Assembly (NCBI RefSeq): GCF_011927835.1
Contig: NZ_JAATJH010000002.1
Coordinates: forward strand, 1 to 64,000
Length of the DNA stretch: 64,000 bases
Direction: 5' to 3'
DNA from: Neolewinella antarctica
GTDB taxonomy: Bacteria > Bacteroidota > Bacteroidia > Chitinophagales > Saprospiraceae
A model generated the notes under the pieces. It was not told the origin of the DNA. It saw only the letters and a program-made list of their open reading frames with translations, and did no database searches. Made by a program: the position numbers and the translations under genes. Of the stretch, positions 17,885-26,832 are shown one piece after another (position 1 is the first letter of the stretch; every line of letters starts with the position of its first letter).

Positions 17885-17966
17885 TAGTAAATTAAGGCGG
17901 CACAGATTTCTCACTAGAAATGAACTTGTGTTAATGAGATAAATTTTTTAACTTAAATAATATATT

Positions 17967-18197
17967 ATGTGGTATTACGGCAAAAATGTGAGGTATGTAT
18001 CATCATACGTTAATTCTAAGTTGTGTCATGCAATCATGAAGGATATTCCGGATCATACTGGTTGGTTAAGGATCGCTCCAACATCAACCGACGGAGTCAC
18101 CAATGTATTAGCAATTTTAGCTGAAGCAAATGCTAATGGTCAAAAAGTTAACATTGATATCAGCTCAAACCAAATTACAGGGGTTTACAAGTCATAG
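17967..18197 (+). CDS. Stand-alone copy of the protease C-terminal domain
   Basis: A 76-residue protein that aligns end to end with the last 75 residues of the upstream M6 protease. Shared blocks include YGKNVRYVSS/FGKNAVYISS, HAIMKD/HAIIED, GWLRIAPTSTDGVTNV/GWKRIAPTSLDGVTNV and ITGVYKS/IYGVYMS. It starts 82 bp after the protease stop. It has no signal peptide. The function of the domain is unknown; binding to the protease, its substrate or the third protein is a reasonable guess. Preservation of all core blocks argues that it is functional, not debris. Confidence 0.85.
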   Translation: MWYYGKNVRYVSSYVNSKLCHAIMKDIPDHTGWLRIAPTSTDGVTNVLAILAEANANGQKVNIDISSNQITGVYKS

Positions 18198-18231
18198 TAA
18201 ACACCTAAATATAACCTAAAGACATTTAATT

Positions 18232-18582
18232 ATGGCGTTTTTTAAAGTAACCTACACTGCAGATTCCCTCTCAGGACTAGCTTCTTTGGTCGGTCTTTCA
18301 AGCTCAAGCAGAAAAAGCGAATCTGATTCTACTGTTGAAGGTGGAGATGTATTTGCTCCCCCTCCGTCACCACAGAGTGTAAAGGTGTTAGAAAATCTCG
18401 ACTCAGCCCCCGATCAATTAGCTCCGCCACCTTTTCCGGGTTCAGACATTATGGGAGAAGGCGGTAGCTCAATCCAAACTGGAGTCGCTCCACCACCAGA
18501 GCCGGATTCGCTGATGCCGGATACATTGAGTGACCAGACTCAGGATGGGGTAGGACCACCTCCGGGTCCGTCAACGGGGTAG
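18232..18582 (+). CDS. Small protein with four 22-residue-spaced PPP motifs
   Basis: A 116-residue protein, 34 bp after the domain protein. Residues 1-40 are a Ser-rich leader-like section (MAFFKVTYTADSLSGLASLV). The rest is a tandem repeat with [A/G]PPPxP cores whose PPP starts fall at residues 43, 65, 87 and 109, exactly 22 apart (APPPSP, APPPFP, APPPEP, GPPPGP). The linkers are acidic and Ser/Asp-rich. It has no Cys and no signal peptide. A repeat substrate processed by the neighbouring protease, or a multivalent binding scaffold, are both possible. No family is recognised. Confidence 0.78.
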   Translation: MAFFKVTYTADSLSGLASLVGLSSSSRKSESDSTVEGGDVFAPPPSPQSVKVLENLDSAPDQLAPPPFPGSDIMGEGGSSIQTGVAPPPEPDSLMPDTLSDQTQDGVGPPPGPSTG

Positions 18583-18710
18583 ACTACACGCTCCAATAAA
18601 ATAGAGATTATGTCCTGCAATTTTCCACTGCGCGCGTAGAGCACGTGCACGTACATGAGGCCCAGAGATGAGGAAATTTACTATTTTTCGCTAAGGCTAT
18701 TGACGAAATC

Positions 18711-19655
18711 ATGGATAATAAGACTCAATTTCTAGCCTTCACCGGATTGTATTGTTCTGAGTTTGACGAGCTATTATCTCCCTTTAAACGGCGACAGCGT
18801 CCAGATTTCAAGAACTTCAATATTTGAGTTAAAGAAGAAAAAACTACTTATCTCAGTGCGAATCAATAAGAACACGGCTGTATTTCCAGGAGCCTTAACC
18901 AAATTAATTTTTATAATCTACCGTCTTAATGTAGATGCTATTCAGTAATGTGAAGGGATGACATTAAACCTTGATCAGCCTCAGGTTGGTCAGTGGATAA
19001 AACTATGGACAGCAATCTTTCATTAAGCTTTCATCGAATTACACTCTCACCCACCGCGGATTAGAGATGATTTAGCTAGGCTATTCAGAAATCGTCAGCA
19101 CCGCGAATCTTTATTTCTTAAGCGAGCAACGACAACATTTAACACCGATGGTTTGGATCGTCCACTATGCCATAACGTTGATTATAAGGCGCAGAGATTT
19201 GATTTTCGACCAAAAAAAGTATATATCATCAAAAATACAGTAATATGCGATGAATTACAGTTTATTCGCTTTCGAGGAATACCTAGAAGGGGACTATTAC
19301 GATAAGGATATGGTTGAGATTGAGCTTCCTGGTTTTAATCGTCCTTTATTCAGTCGGTAAACGTTATTGAAAAGCCGGCCATCAAGGGTGCAATTCAAAA
19401 GTGATTAAGCTGTTACAGCCTACAAAAAGAAAGAAAAGAGTAGAGCCAACCGTTTTCAGAAAAGGTTCAACACCTGACTTACTTCTCATAGAACGGTAGT
19501 TGAAAATACGATTAGAGGTCCAAAATACCTTTGTGCGCTCACTGATCGAAACCGTGAATCTAAGCTGGAAAAAATGTGATAACGTGGTGAAAAAAGAAGT
19601 AGGGCTTCAAAATTCACGCGTGACTCCACGTCAGATTACGTATCAAGGTATTTAG
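18711..19655 (+). pseudogene. Decayed IS5-type (DDE_Tnp_4-like) transposase
   Basis: Pieces in shifting frames follow the order of an IS5-superfamily transposase. The N-terminal helix region FTGLYCSEFDELLSPF is at about 18735. QPQVGQWIKLW lies at about 18980. An open stretch at 19027-19305 contains DGLDRPLCHNVDYKAQRFDF (compare the DG.ERPI.RPKDYE.QK pattern). HRTVVENTIRG is near 19490, and the C-terminal VVKKEVGLQNSRVTPRQITY lies just before 19655. Stops and frameshifts separate them, so it is inactive. Terminal repeats were not located. It shows past IS activity next to the M6 cassette. Confidence 0.72.
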
Positions 19656-19803
19656 GATCACATGCGCGCAATTTTTATTCTTTGCTAGCCATGATTTCTA
19701 TTATTACAATTATTATCAATTTAGATATTCTTATTAAATTGGTATTGAGCTTCACTCAAGTTCTTAGGTGAGTCCTACAATTCACTTCAATACCAAACTA
19801 CCC

Positions 19804-20322
19804 TCACCGAACCTCCACAACAACCTCCACCTCAACCGCCATCCCCCCCGGCAAAGACCCCATCCCCACCGCCGCCCGCGCGTGCTTGCCCCGCTCTCCG
19901 AACACCTCCACCATCAAATCGGAAAATCCGTTGATTACTCGGGAGTGCTCCGTAAAGTCCGGGGCGGCGTTGACCATCCCGTGCACTTTAACGATCCGCA
20001 CCACCCGGTCCAGACTACCCAATTCCAGTCGCAGTGCGGCTAATTGTTGGAGCCCCGCCAGCCGGGCGGCCGCGTAGCCTTCTTCGACGGTCAGGTCCGC
20101 CCCGAGTTTGCCGTTGACGCGGGTACCGTCGGCGCGCGTGGGGCCTTTGCCCGCTAGGAAGATCAGATTGCCGGTGCGGACGGCGTGTACGTAATTGGCA
20201 ACCGGGGTGGAGAGAGTAGGGAGGACTAGCTGCAGCTCGCTTAGTTTTTGCTCCGCGCCGGGGCGGGGGGCGGCGCAACTGGTCAGGACTAAAAGTAGGA
20301 AGCTTAGTGAGCGGTATTGCAT
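19804..20322 (-). CDS. RidA/YjgF-family lipoprotein
   Basis: A 172-residue protein: a lipoprotein signal peptide (LLLVLTSC) followed by a RidA-like domain. Recognisable blocks are YVHAVRTGNLIFLAGKGP, the EEGYAAARLAGLQQLAAL helix, VVRIVKVHGMVNAAPDF and the C-terminal GMGSLPGGMAVEVEVVVEV. Cytosolic RidA enzymes deaminate reactive enamines; this exported, lipid-anchored branch (YjgH-like) has no settled role. The Arg that binds substrate carboxylates in true RidA is not obvious. Monocistronic. Confidence 0.85.
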   Translation of the reverse strand: MQYRSLSFLLLVLTSCAAPRPGAEQKLSELQLVLPTLSTPVANYVHAVRTGNLIFLAGKGPTRADGTRVNGKLGADLTVEEGYAAARLAGLQQLAALRLELGSLDRVVRIVKVHGMVNAAPDFTEHSRVINGFSDLMVEVFGERGKHARAAVGMGSLPGGMAVEVEVVVEVR

Positions 20323-20710
20323 GAAGTGAAGTTACGTACCTGCTCGTGATGCTAAGCAGAGGTGCCGGTCCAAAACTTATTAGTCACGCCGCTAATTCTC
20401 TTTGACGTGACCCCCAAATAGGCGGTTTAGGTGGACGTAGAACCTTACGGTAGGCAGCTTCTGTGCAAAAGAGAGGATCTGATAAGCATCTAATACTGTG
20501 ATTAACGGCACTATGGGCGCGGTCCCGATAGCTATCGGGAGTGCAAGGTTAAATCGTAAGGTGTCCTACTGCCTACCAGCCTACCGCCTAATCCAAGCGG
20601 ACGCAGGTGCAAGGTTAAGCCGTAAGGGAGCAGGGTAGGGTGGGCCAACCAATTCTACTATACCTTCCGACTGATGTATCTACTCACTGCCGCCGACCGC
20701 CAACCCCGAT
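20323..20710. other. Intergenic with GC-rich repeat motifs and palindrome
   Basis: It contains a perfect 18-bp palindrome TCCCGATAGCTATCGGGA (20523-20540). It also has two versions of the GC-rich repeat tail (GTGCAAGGTTAAATCGTAAGG near 20541 and GTGCAAGGTTAAGCCGTAAG near 20598). No gene is seen. The promoter of the acetyltransferase gene must lie close to 20650-20700. Confidence 0.6.
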
Positions 20711-21523
20711 ATGAACGACTCTAAAATAACCGACTACCTAAACAGGATAAAAGTCAACGATTTCACCCCCGGCCTAGCCGGCCTGACCAAGCTCCAGGAA
20801 CGCCACCTGGAAAACATCCCCTTCGAAAACCTGGACATTCCCGCAGGTCGGCGGATTACCTTAGACCACGATCATCTTTTTAATAAGATCGTTCAAAAGA
20901 ACCGCGGCGGCTACTGCTTCGAACTCAACACGCTGTACGCGGAACTACTCAAGTCACTCGGGTTCACCCCAAAGCCAGTCCTGGCGAGGGTCTGGCTGAG
21001 TAACCCCAAGAAATTACCCCCAAGAAACCACCTGGCTTACTTAGTTGAGTTGGATGGACGAACCTACCTCACCGATGTAGGATTCGGGGGGCTGGTCACC
21101 CGCGTCCCGCTAGACATCAACGTGTCTGTCCCCGTCAGCGACAAAGACGGACTGGTGAGGATAGCGCCGGTTGCCGGCCAGCAATTTATGGTGCAGCGAA
21201 AAACGAAAAAGGGGTGGGCCAGTCAGTATAGTTTCGAAAACGTGGAGGTGAGCGAAGAAGACATCGAGATTGCTAATTACTACATGTCCACCAATCCCAG
21301 GTCCCACTTTTGTCGGCACTTATTCGTGGGAAAACTTACGCAGGACGGAAGAATCGGACTGTTCAACAACAAACTCTCCTTTCGCAAGGGAATAAAAAAG
21401 ATTACCACTAAGCGAATCGACTTCGGCGAAGACTGGTTGGCGGCAGTTAGGAACGAATTTTCCCTGAACCCGGACTTTTCGGGAAAAGAACTCACCGCGC
21501 TGTTCTACACTGATCCGGATTGA
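20711..21523 (+). CDS. nat: Arylamine N-acetyltransferase
   Basis: A 270-residue NAT-family enzyme that transfers acetyl from acetyl-CoA to arylamines, hydrazines or related amines. The catalytic triad is intact: C69 in RGGYCFE, H107 in NHLAYLV and D122 in LTDVGFGG. The family start motif FENLDIP is present. Length and order (helical bundle, barrel, alpha/beta lid) match typical bacterial NATs. There is no export signal, so it is cytosolic. No biosynthetic neighbours are visible, so a detoxification role is as likely as any. Confidence 0.95.
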   Translation: MNDSKITDYLNRIKVNDFTPGLAGLTKLQERHLENIPFENLDIPAGRRITLDHDHLFNKIVQKNRGGYCFELNTLYAELLKSLGFTPKPVLARVWLSNPKKLPPRNHLAYLVELDGRTYLTDVGFGGLVTRVPLDINVSVPVSDKDGLVRIAPVAGQQFMVQRKTKKGWASQYSFENVEVSEEDIEIANYYMSTNPRSHFCRHLFVGKLTQDGRIGLFNNKLSFRKGIKKITTKRIDFGEDWLAAVRNEFSLNPDFSGKELTALFYTDPD

Positions 21524-21570
21524 TTCGTAGGCTTATCGGACCAGACTGCATTCAAACCAATCTACACGGC

Positions 21571-21590
21571 ACCCGCGACCGCGCCCCCAT
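21571..21590. repeat. GC-rich family 3 motif ahead of M20 gene
   Basis: CACCCGCGACCGCGCCC is the reverse complement of the dispersed GGGCGCGGTCGCGGGTG motif. It is followed by TTTGTATATTG, a possible Bacteroidota-type promoter region, 34 bp before the chosen start. A related motif plus GTATATTG lies at 24878-24904 before another signal-peptide gene. Confidence 0.5.
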
Positions 21591-21623
21591 TTGTATATTG
21601 ACCATCGAAAACAACACAAACCA

Positions 21624-22922
21624 ATGAAATCACTTTTTCCGTTCTTCCTGTTGCTCCTAAGCCTCACGCTTTCCGCCCAGTCCGATTCTCACGCGAAGAC
21701 GGCCGCCGCCGCCGCCGAAGTAGAAGCCAAGGTAATCGAATGGCGGCACCACGTCCACGAAAACCCCGAGCTCAGCAACCGGGAATTCGAGACGGGCAAA
21801 TACATCGCCGCCCACCTCAAAAGCCTGGGCATGGAAGTGCAGGAGAACGTAGCGCACACTGGCGTCGTCGGTATTCTTAAAGGCGGAAAACCCGGTGGCG
21901 TGATCGCGCTGCGGGCCGACATCGACGCCCTGCCCGTCGTGGAAGAAGTCGATCTGCCGTGGGCCAGTAAAGTAAAAACGACCTACCTCGGTAAGGACGT
22001 TGGAGTGATGCACGCCTGCGGCCACGATACCCACGTCGCCATGCTGATGGGCGCCGCGGAAGTACTAACCAAGCGTAAAGCCGATATCGAAGGTACCGTC
22101 GTCTTCATGTTCCAGCCCGCCGAGGAAGGTGCGCCCGTAGGCGAAGAAGGTGGTGCCGAACTGATGATTAAAGAAGGAGTACTTTCCGACAACAAGGTCG
22201 ACGTAGCCTTCGGTATCCACATCAACGCCCAGACGCCGCTCGGGGAAGTCAACTACAAGCCCGGCGGTGCGATGGCGGCGTCGAACAGCTTCAAAATCAA
22301 GGTAAAAGGCAAGCAGGCTCACGGCTCCCGCCCCTGGACGAGCGTCGACCCCATCGTGGCGGCCGCGCAGATTATCATGGGTCTCCAGACGATCGTCTCC
22401 CGCCAGACGGAACTAACCAAGGAAGCCGCCGTCATCACCGTCGGCAAGATCGAAGGGGGCGTACGCTCCAACATCATCCCCGACGAAGTAACCATGATTG
22501 GTACCATCCGCACCCTCGACGAAGACATGAAAGCCGACATCTTCGAACGCATCGAGCGGACGGCCACCAACATCGCCGCCGCCAGCGGAGCGACCGCCGA
22601 AGTGACGATCAACAAAGGATACCCCGTCACCTTTAACGACCCGGACATCACCCGCCGGTTGATGCCCATCGTGGCCGCGACGGCTGGGGAGGATAACATT
22701 AACCTCGTCCGGGCCATCACCGGAGCGGAGGATTTTTCCTTTTATGCGCAGGAGGTGCCGAGTCTGTTCGTCTTTCTGGGTGGCTTGGACCCGGCCAAAG
22801 AACCGACGGACGTCGGTGGCCACCACACGCCGACCTTCGAGATCGATGACCGGTCGATGAAACTGGGGGTGGAGATTTATTCGAATATTGCGTTAGATTA
22901 TTTGAGTGGGGCGGGGCAATAA
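21624..22922 (+). CDS. Exported M20-family amidohydrolase
   Basis: About 432 residues. The start at 21624 is chosen because it opens a signal peptide (MKSLFPFFLLLLSLTLSAQ); the frame is open upstream to 21591. The M20D (hippurate/IAA-amino-acid hydrolase) pattern is complete: MHACGHDTHVAML with the metal-binding Cys/His, the catalytic Glu pair in FQPAEEG, HINAQTPLG, the dimerisation domain with KQAHGSRPW, and a late GAEDFSFYAQEVP. It removes acyl groups from N-acyl amino acids, here in the periplasm. No other gene shares its operon. Confidence 0.93.
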   Translation: MKSLFPFFLLLLSLTLSAQSDSHAKTAAAAAEVEAKVIEWRHHVHENPELSNREFETGKYIAAHLKSLGMEVQENVAHTGVVGILKGGKPGGVIALRADIDALPVVEEVDLPWASKVKTTYLGKDVGVMHACGHDTHVAMLMGAAEVLTKRKADIEGTVVFMFQPAEEGAPVGEEGGAELMIKEGVLSDNKVDVAFGIHINAQTPLGEVNYKPGGAMAASNSFKIKVKGKQAHGSRPWTSVDPIVAAAQIIMGLQTIVSRQTELTKEAAVITVGKIEGGVRSNIIPDEVTMIGTIRTLDEDMKADIFERIERTATNIAAASGATAEVTINKGYPVTFNDPDITRRLMPIVAATAGEDNINLVRAITGAEDFSFYAQEVPSLFVFLGGLDPAKEPTDVGGHHTPTFEIDDRSMKLGVEIYSNIALDYLSGAGQ

Positions 22923-23200
22923 CTACCGAACTGGCAATTTTATTCATCACGCGGAGCAAACTACCGGCCGTGGCCCGTAATACCATTTTGCTGCCTAACC
23001 GGTAGCGCGCGGTACGCCGGTTATACATGGCAAAGAATGCTCGGGTCGCGAAGGTATTCGGGCAGCCTCGTATAATCCCGGGATGTATGGCCAGCGGTTT
23101 AGTCGCCTAGGTGCCTCACTGGCTGACTTGTAAGCGGGCTTACTTACACTGAATAATTATTTTTAATACGGGGTAATTCCCCTAACTTTAACTACGTACC
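22923..23200. other. Intergenic, no gene
   Basis: A stem TAACCGG (22996-23002) with CCGGTTA (23017-23023) is present but lacks a T-tract. The left 9-bp target duplication of the next MITE-like element, CTACGTACC, occupies 23192-23200. Confidence 0.4.
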
Positions 23201-23384
23201 CACGCTACTGGACATTTTCAAATCGGACGCTTGGAGGACTCGAAACCCTTCGCTACGCTTTAGTTTCGAGACGCTCCAAGGTTCCAAAATCCTATTTGAG
23301 GACCTTGGAGCGTCCTCTGCCGTGAAGCCGAAGGCGTAATTGTTGAGGTCCTCCAAGCGTCCGGGGAAAATGTCCAGTAGTATG
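23201..23384 (-). mobile_element. 184-bp MITE-like element, copy 2
   Basis: Ends CACGCTACTGGACA and TGTCCAGTAGTATG, with perfect 9-bp direct repeats CTACGTACC at 23192-23200 and 23385-23393. The orientation is opposite to copy 1. Same length and internal stems. It lies about 110 bp upstream of a lipoprotein gene and could affect its promoter. Confidence 0.9.
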
Positions 23385-23497
23385 CTACGTACCAGTTTGG
23401 TCTCGACCTGCGTTTGTGGTGCTGAGATGAGTTGATCCATAGTATAAACGCAAAGCTATGGCGCACGGAACGATAAACACCAGTAAAATAAGCAAAC

Positions 23498-24106
23498 ATG
23501 AAATTTAGACTACTCTTTATAATCTTGCCACTCCTGGCCTTTTCCTGCGAACAAGAGCAGGTCGAGCCCCTCGATCGACTTTCGGAGAATTCTTCCCGGG
23601 TAAACGTTGTCTTCACCGATGTCCAGACTAGCGAAACCATCGAAAGTGGTGCGCGCGCGGTAAGTCCGGAGATCAGCCGATTGGAGGCTGGTGTTTACTA
23701 CAAGGGGCCTGATTATTACTTATCGAAAGATCTATCCCTTGCTATTGATTTTCCCGATGGGGAGATTTACGACGTAACGCTGACTTTTCACAAACTACAG
23801 GAAGACCTAGGCTTGATTGATGTGGATTCCACCACCGGTGGTTGGCGTTATAAGGACGCTAGTCGTAACCTTTCGTACTACAAAGATCACTTCCATCGCA
23901 TTGAAATTTTAAAAAGGGGCAGTGAATTTGGTGGCAGCGATGTTTCTTTTGAATCTTACGAAACAAGTACGGTTTTAGTGGATGGTGTAACTAAAACTAA
24001 ATTGGAAATCTTACTGGATAGTAAGTTTATAAATTCCTGGTATCTACCCGAGTCTGAAACAGAAGGATTTAACGCTAGCGGAACACTGACGGTTTTTCTG
24101 GATTAA
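23498..24106 (+). CDS. Lipoprotein of unknown function
   Basis: A 202-residue protein with a typical lipoprotein signal (MKFRLLFIILPLLAFSC). Gln/Glu residues directly follow the Cys, like the acidic surface-export signals of Bacteroidota. The mature part is beta-rich and acidic (EIYDVTLTFHKLQEDLGLID, ...FESYETSTVLVDGVTKTKL), suggesting an immunoglobulin-like or jelly-roll fold. No family is recognised. Monocistronic, just downstream of a MITE-like insertion. Confidence 0.75.
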   Translation: MKFRLLFIILPLLAFSCEQEQVEPLDRLSENSSRVNVVFTDVQTSETIESGARAVSPEISRLEAGVYYKGPDYYLSKDLSLAIDFPDGEIYDVTLTFHKLQEDLGLIDVDSTTGGWRYKDASRNLSYYKDHFHRIEILKRGSEFGGSDVSFESYETSTVLVDGVTKTKLEILLDSKFINSWYLPESETEGFNASGTLTVFLD

Positions 24107-24261
24107 AGTGCCCTACCGTGAAGCATAAAAGTATGGTGTGTTTTTACCAGAAGTAAGGCGGCATAATGTTAGGCACGCTCTAAAGTATAGCCGCTATGAG
24201 TACGTCAGTATAAACTACGCGAAGACCGTGGTGACTATTTAAAGAGCTGAATGCGTATTAG

Positions 24262-24672
24262 ATGAGACTAACGAACGGAAAAATACTGGCGATCGTGGGA
24301 GTCATGCATTCCCTTTTTGGCCTGACTCCGTTTGCGTTCGGGAAGCAATTTCATGGCTTTTCAAGCAGGTATTTTTTCATGATAAGCGATGGGCTTGTGG
24401 AGTTTCCGTTGCTGAACGGTCAGATGAATTATGAGAACTTTGCGGGATTCTGGTTCGTCTACTTCGGTTTGTTGCTTGTTCCTCTCGGCGTGCTGCTGAA
24501 TCATATTGAGGTGAGGGACGGGCAAATGCCGGAAAGTTTCGTCTGGACGTATTTGATCGTTGTCTTGATCGGTGTGTATATGATTCCTTTTTCTGGGATG
24601 ACCGTCATCATGTTACCTCACGCTTTGTACATGGGGTATCAAGTGAAATTTAGGAATATCAGCAAAGTCTAG
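24262..24672 (+). CDS. Small four-TM membrane protein (DUF6463-like)
   Basis: A 136-residue hydrophobic protein with about four TM segments (GKILAIVGVMHSLFGLTPFA; GFWFVYFGLLLVPLGVLLN; VWTYLIVVLIGVYMIPFSG; TVIMLPHALYMGY). The HSLFG start and NFAGFWFVYFG block recall small uncharacterised Bacteroidota membrane proteins of the DUF6463 kind; this assignment is from memory of the pattern. Function unknown. Confidence 0.7.
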   Translation: MRLTNGKILAIVGVMHSLFGLTPFAFGKQFHGFSSRYFFMISDGLVEFPLLNGQMNYENFAGFWFVYFGLLLVPLGVLLNHIEVRDGQMPESFVWTYLIVVLIGVYMIPFSGMTVIMLPHALYMGYQVKFRNISKV

Positions 24673-24931
24673 TATCGGATGGATGGTTAAAAACCTACTG
24701 CTACGGACTTACGAACCGGCGTGCCGGCTATTGATACCGTTAATATCGACCAACGAACCCAGTCCGTCCGCCACGACTAACCATCGCCAACTTGGGTAAG
24801 AAATCTCCTTTTGAGCTTAGGCTGTATTGTGGATAGCCATGTATTTTATTGGCGGTCTTAATCGCCAACCTTCATGGCACCTGCGCCCGCGCATCCCTCC
24901 GTATATTGTCTGTCTAAATCACTGTCAATCC

Positions 24932-26692
24932 ATGAAATTATTACACTCATTCCTGCCGATTCTCCTGAGTTTTTCCCTATCCGCTCAGGTTGATTCTGCC
25001 GCCAAGACGGTAATTACCGGCACCGAGGTTGATACTGAAATGCCTGCTTTTCAAGTGCGCCTTCCGAATGATTTGGCTGACCAAGCCCTGGACGGCCGCC
25101 TAATCCTACTACTCTCCAAAGACGACAGCGAAGAACCCCGCTTCCAACTATCCGACGGACCCGAAACCCAACTAGCCTTCGGAATGGACGTAGAAAACTG
25201 GCAACCGGGCAGCCAACTGGCCTTCAACAGTGACACGCCGGGCTACCCGTTAAAGTCGCTGGCCGAGGTGCCCCCGGGCGATTATCAAGTACAAATACTC
25301 CTCCACAAATACGAAACCTTCAACCGCAGCGACGGCCACACGGTAAAATTACCCATGGACCGGGGCGAGGGGCAACAGTGGAACAAAGCACCGGGCAACC
25401 TGCTCAGTACGCCCCAGAAGCTGACCATTGAATCCGGACAAAACTACGAGCTGGCGTTCGACCGAACGATACCCGCCATCGTGCCTCCGGAAGATACGGA
25501 ATGGATCAAGCACATTAAGATCAAATCCGAACTACTGAGCGAATTTTGGGGTCGGGATATGTACCTCGGCGCGCACGTACTTCTGCCCCAAGGCTGGGCG
25601 GAACACCCGGATGTAAAATACCCACTAGCGATCATGCACGGTCATTTCCCGGCCGATTTTGGCGGCTGGCGCACCGAACCGGCAGACACTACCCAGCCGT
25701 GCGAATACAGTGAGCGTTTTCAAATGGACTGTTACAACCACGTCGTCCAGCAAGAGGAATACGATTTCTACAAAGCCTGGACCGGACCTGATTTCCCACG
25801 CGTACTAGCCATTGAAATACAGCATGCTACACCTTACTACGACGATAGCTACGCCGTAAATTCTGAAAATCTGGGCCCCTACGGCGATGCGATTACCTAC
25901 GAGTTGATCCCCTACATCGAAGCACAATTCAGGGGCATCGGCGAGGGCTGGTCGCGCTTTATGTACGGCGGCAGCACCGGCGGCTGGGAGGCCATCGCCG
26001 CCCAGGTTTTGTACCCGGACGACTACGGAACCTGCTACGCCGCCTGCCCCGACCCTATCGACTTTCGGGCTTTTTGCCTGACCAATATCTACGAAGATAA
26101 GAATGCCTACTACCTGGAAAGTGACTATAAACGGACCGAAGTGCCCGGGCACCGCGACTACTTAGGTAACGTACAAAGCACCCTGCGCGAAATGAACCAG
26201 CGCGAATTGGTGCTGGGCACGCGCGGCCGGTCGGGCCAGCAGTGGGATATCTGGGAAGCCGTTTACAGTCCGGTCGGCGACGACGGCTACCCACAACGCA
26301 TCTGGGACAAAGAAACGGGCGAAATAAACCCCGAGGTGGCCGCTCACTGGCGGGAGAACTTCGATATCGCTTACATAATGAAGCGCGACTGGGCGGAATT
26401 AGGCCCCAAGTTAAAGGGTAAAATCCACCTCTACTGCGGCGACATGGACAACTACTACCTCAACAACGCCGTGTACCTGGCCGAGGAAATCCTCGAAGAA
26501 ACCAGTCAGCCCTACTACGACGGCGAAGTAGACTACGGCGACCGGGCGGAGCACTGCTGGAATGGCGATCACACGCAACCCAACGCCATTAGTCGCCTGC
26601 GCTACCACCGGATGTTTATCCCTAAATGGGTGGAGGAGGACTTGGTGAAACAAGCGCCGGTTGGGGCTGATTTGAGTTCCTGGCGCTATTGA
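24932..26692 (+). CDS. Secreted esterase-like alpha/beta hydrolase
   Basis: About 586 residues. The start at 24932 (MKLLHSFLPILLSFSLSAQ) gives a signal peptide; the frame is open upstream to 24827, but those residues are not leader-like. The N-terminal beta-rich region (to about 200) precedes an alpha/beta-hydrolase domain with LAIMHGHFPADF and the nucleophile elbow GGSTGG (S348). A late His lies in RAEHCWNGDHTQP. It resembles large secreted esterases of the Esterase-D-like superfamily. The substrate is unknown; a polysaccharide or phenolic ester is possible given the sugar locus downstream. Confidence 0.8.
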   Translation: MKLLHSFLPILLSFSLSAQVDSAAKTVITGTEVDTEMPAFQVRLPNDLADQALDGRLILLLSKDDSEEPRFQLSDGPETQLAFGMDVENWQPGSQLAFNSDTPGYPLKSLAEVPPGDYQVQILLHKYETFNRSDGHTVKLPMDRGEGQQWNKAPGNLLSTPQKLTIESGQNYELAFDRTIPAIVPPEDTEWIKHIKIKSELLSEFWGRDMYLGAHVLLPQGWAEHPDVKYPLAIMHGHFPADFGGWRTEPADTTQPCEYSERFQMDCYNHVVQQEEYDFYKAWTGPDFPRVLAIEIQHATPYYDDSYAVNSENLGPYGDAITYELIPYIEAQFRGIGEGWSRFMYGGSTGGWEAIAAQVLYPDDYGTCYAACPDPIDFRAFCLTNIYEDKNAYYLESDYKRTEVPGHRDYLGNVQSTLREMNQRELVLGTRGRSGQQWDIWEAVYSPVGDDGYPQRIWDKETGEINPEVAAHWRENFDIAYIMKRDWAELGPKLKGKIHLYCGDMDNYYLNNAVYLAEEILEETSQPYYDGEVDYGDRAEHCWNGDHTQPNAISRLRYHRMFIPKWVEEDLVKQAPVGADLSSWRY

Positions 26693-26832
26693 GAAGCGTA
26701 CTAAGCCGGGGTTTAATATAGTAGCAAGTTAGAGGGCGCGGTCGCGGGATGCAGTGGGGATTGGATGAATAGCCGGGCGCATCCGTTTCTCCGTATTCCC
26801 CTGCGCTGAGTAGATGCCTAAGTAACCAGTTC

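Noticed and set aside
20523-20540. Operator site at the perfect palindrome TCCCGATAGCTATCGGGA
   Set aside because: It is embedded in the GC-rich repeat context, over 150 bp from the nearest start, and such palindromes are, as far as I recall, scattered in many Bacteroidota genomes; no regulator can be tied to it.
22319-22826. Overlapping antisense frames within the M20 gene (up to 137 residues)
   Set aside because: The M20 motifs on the plus strand are complete; the antisense frames are rich in Val/Gly/Arg and match nothing.
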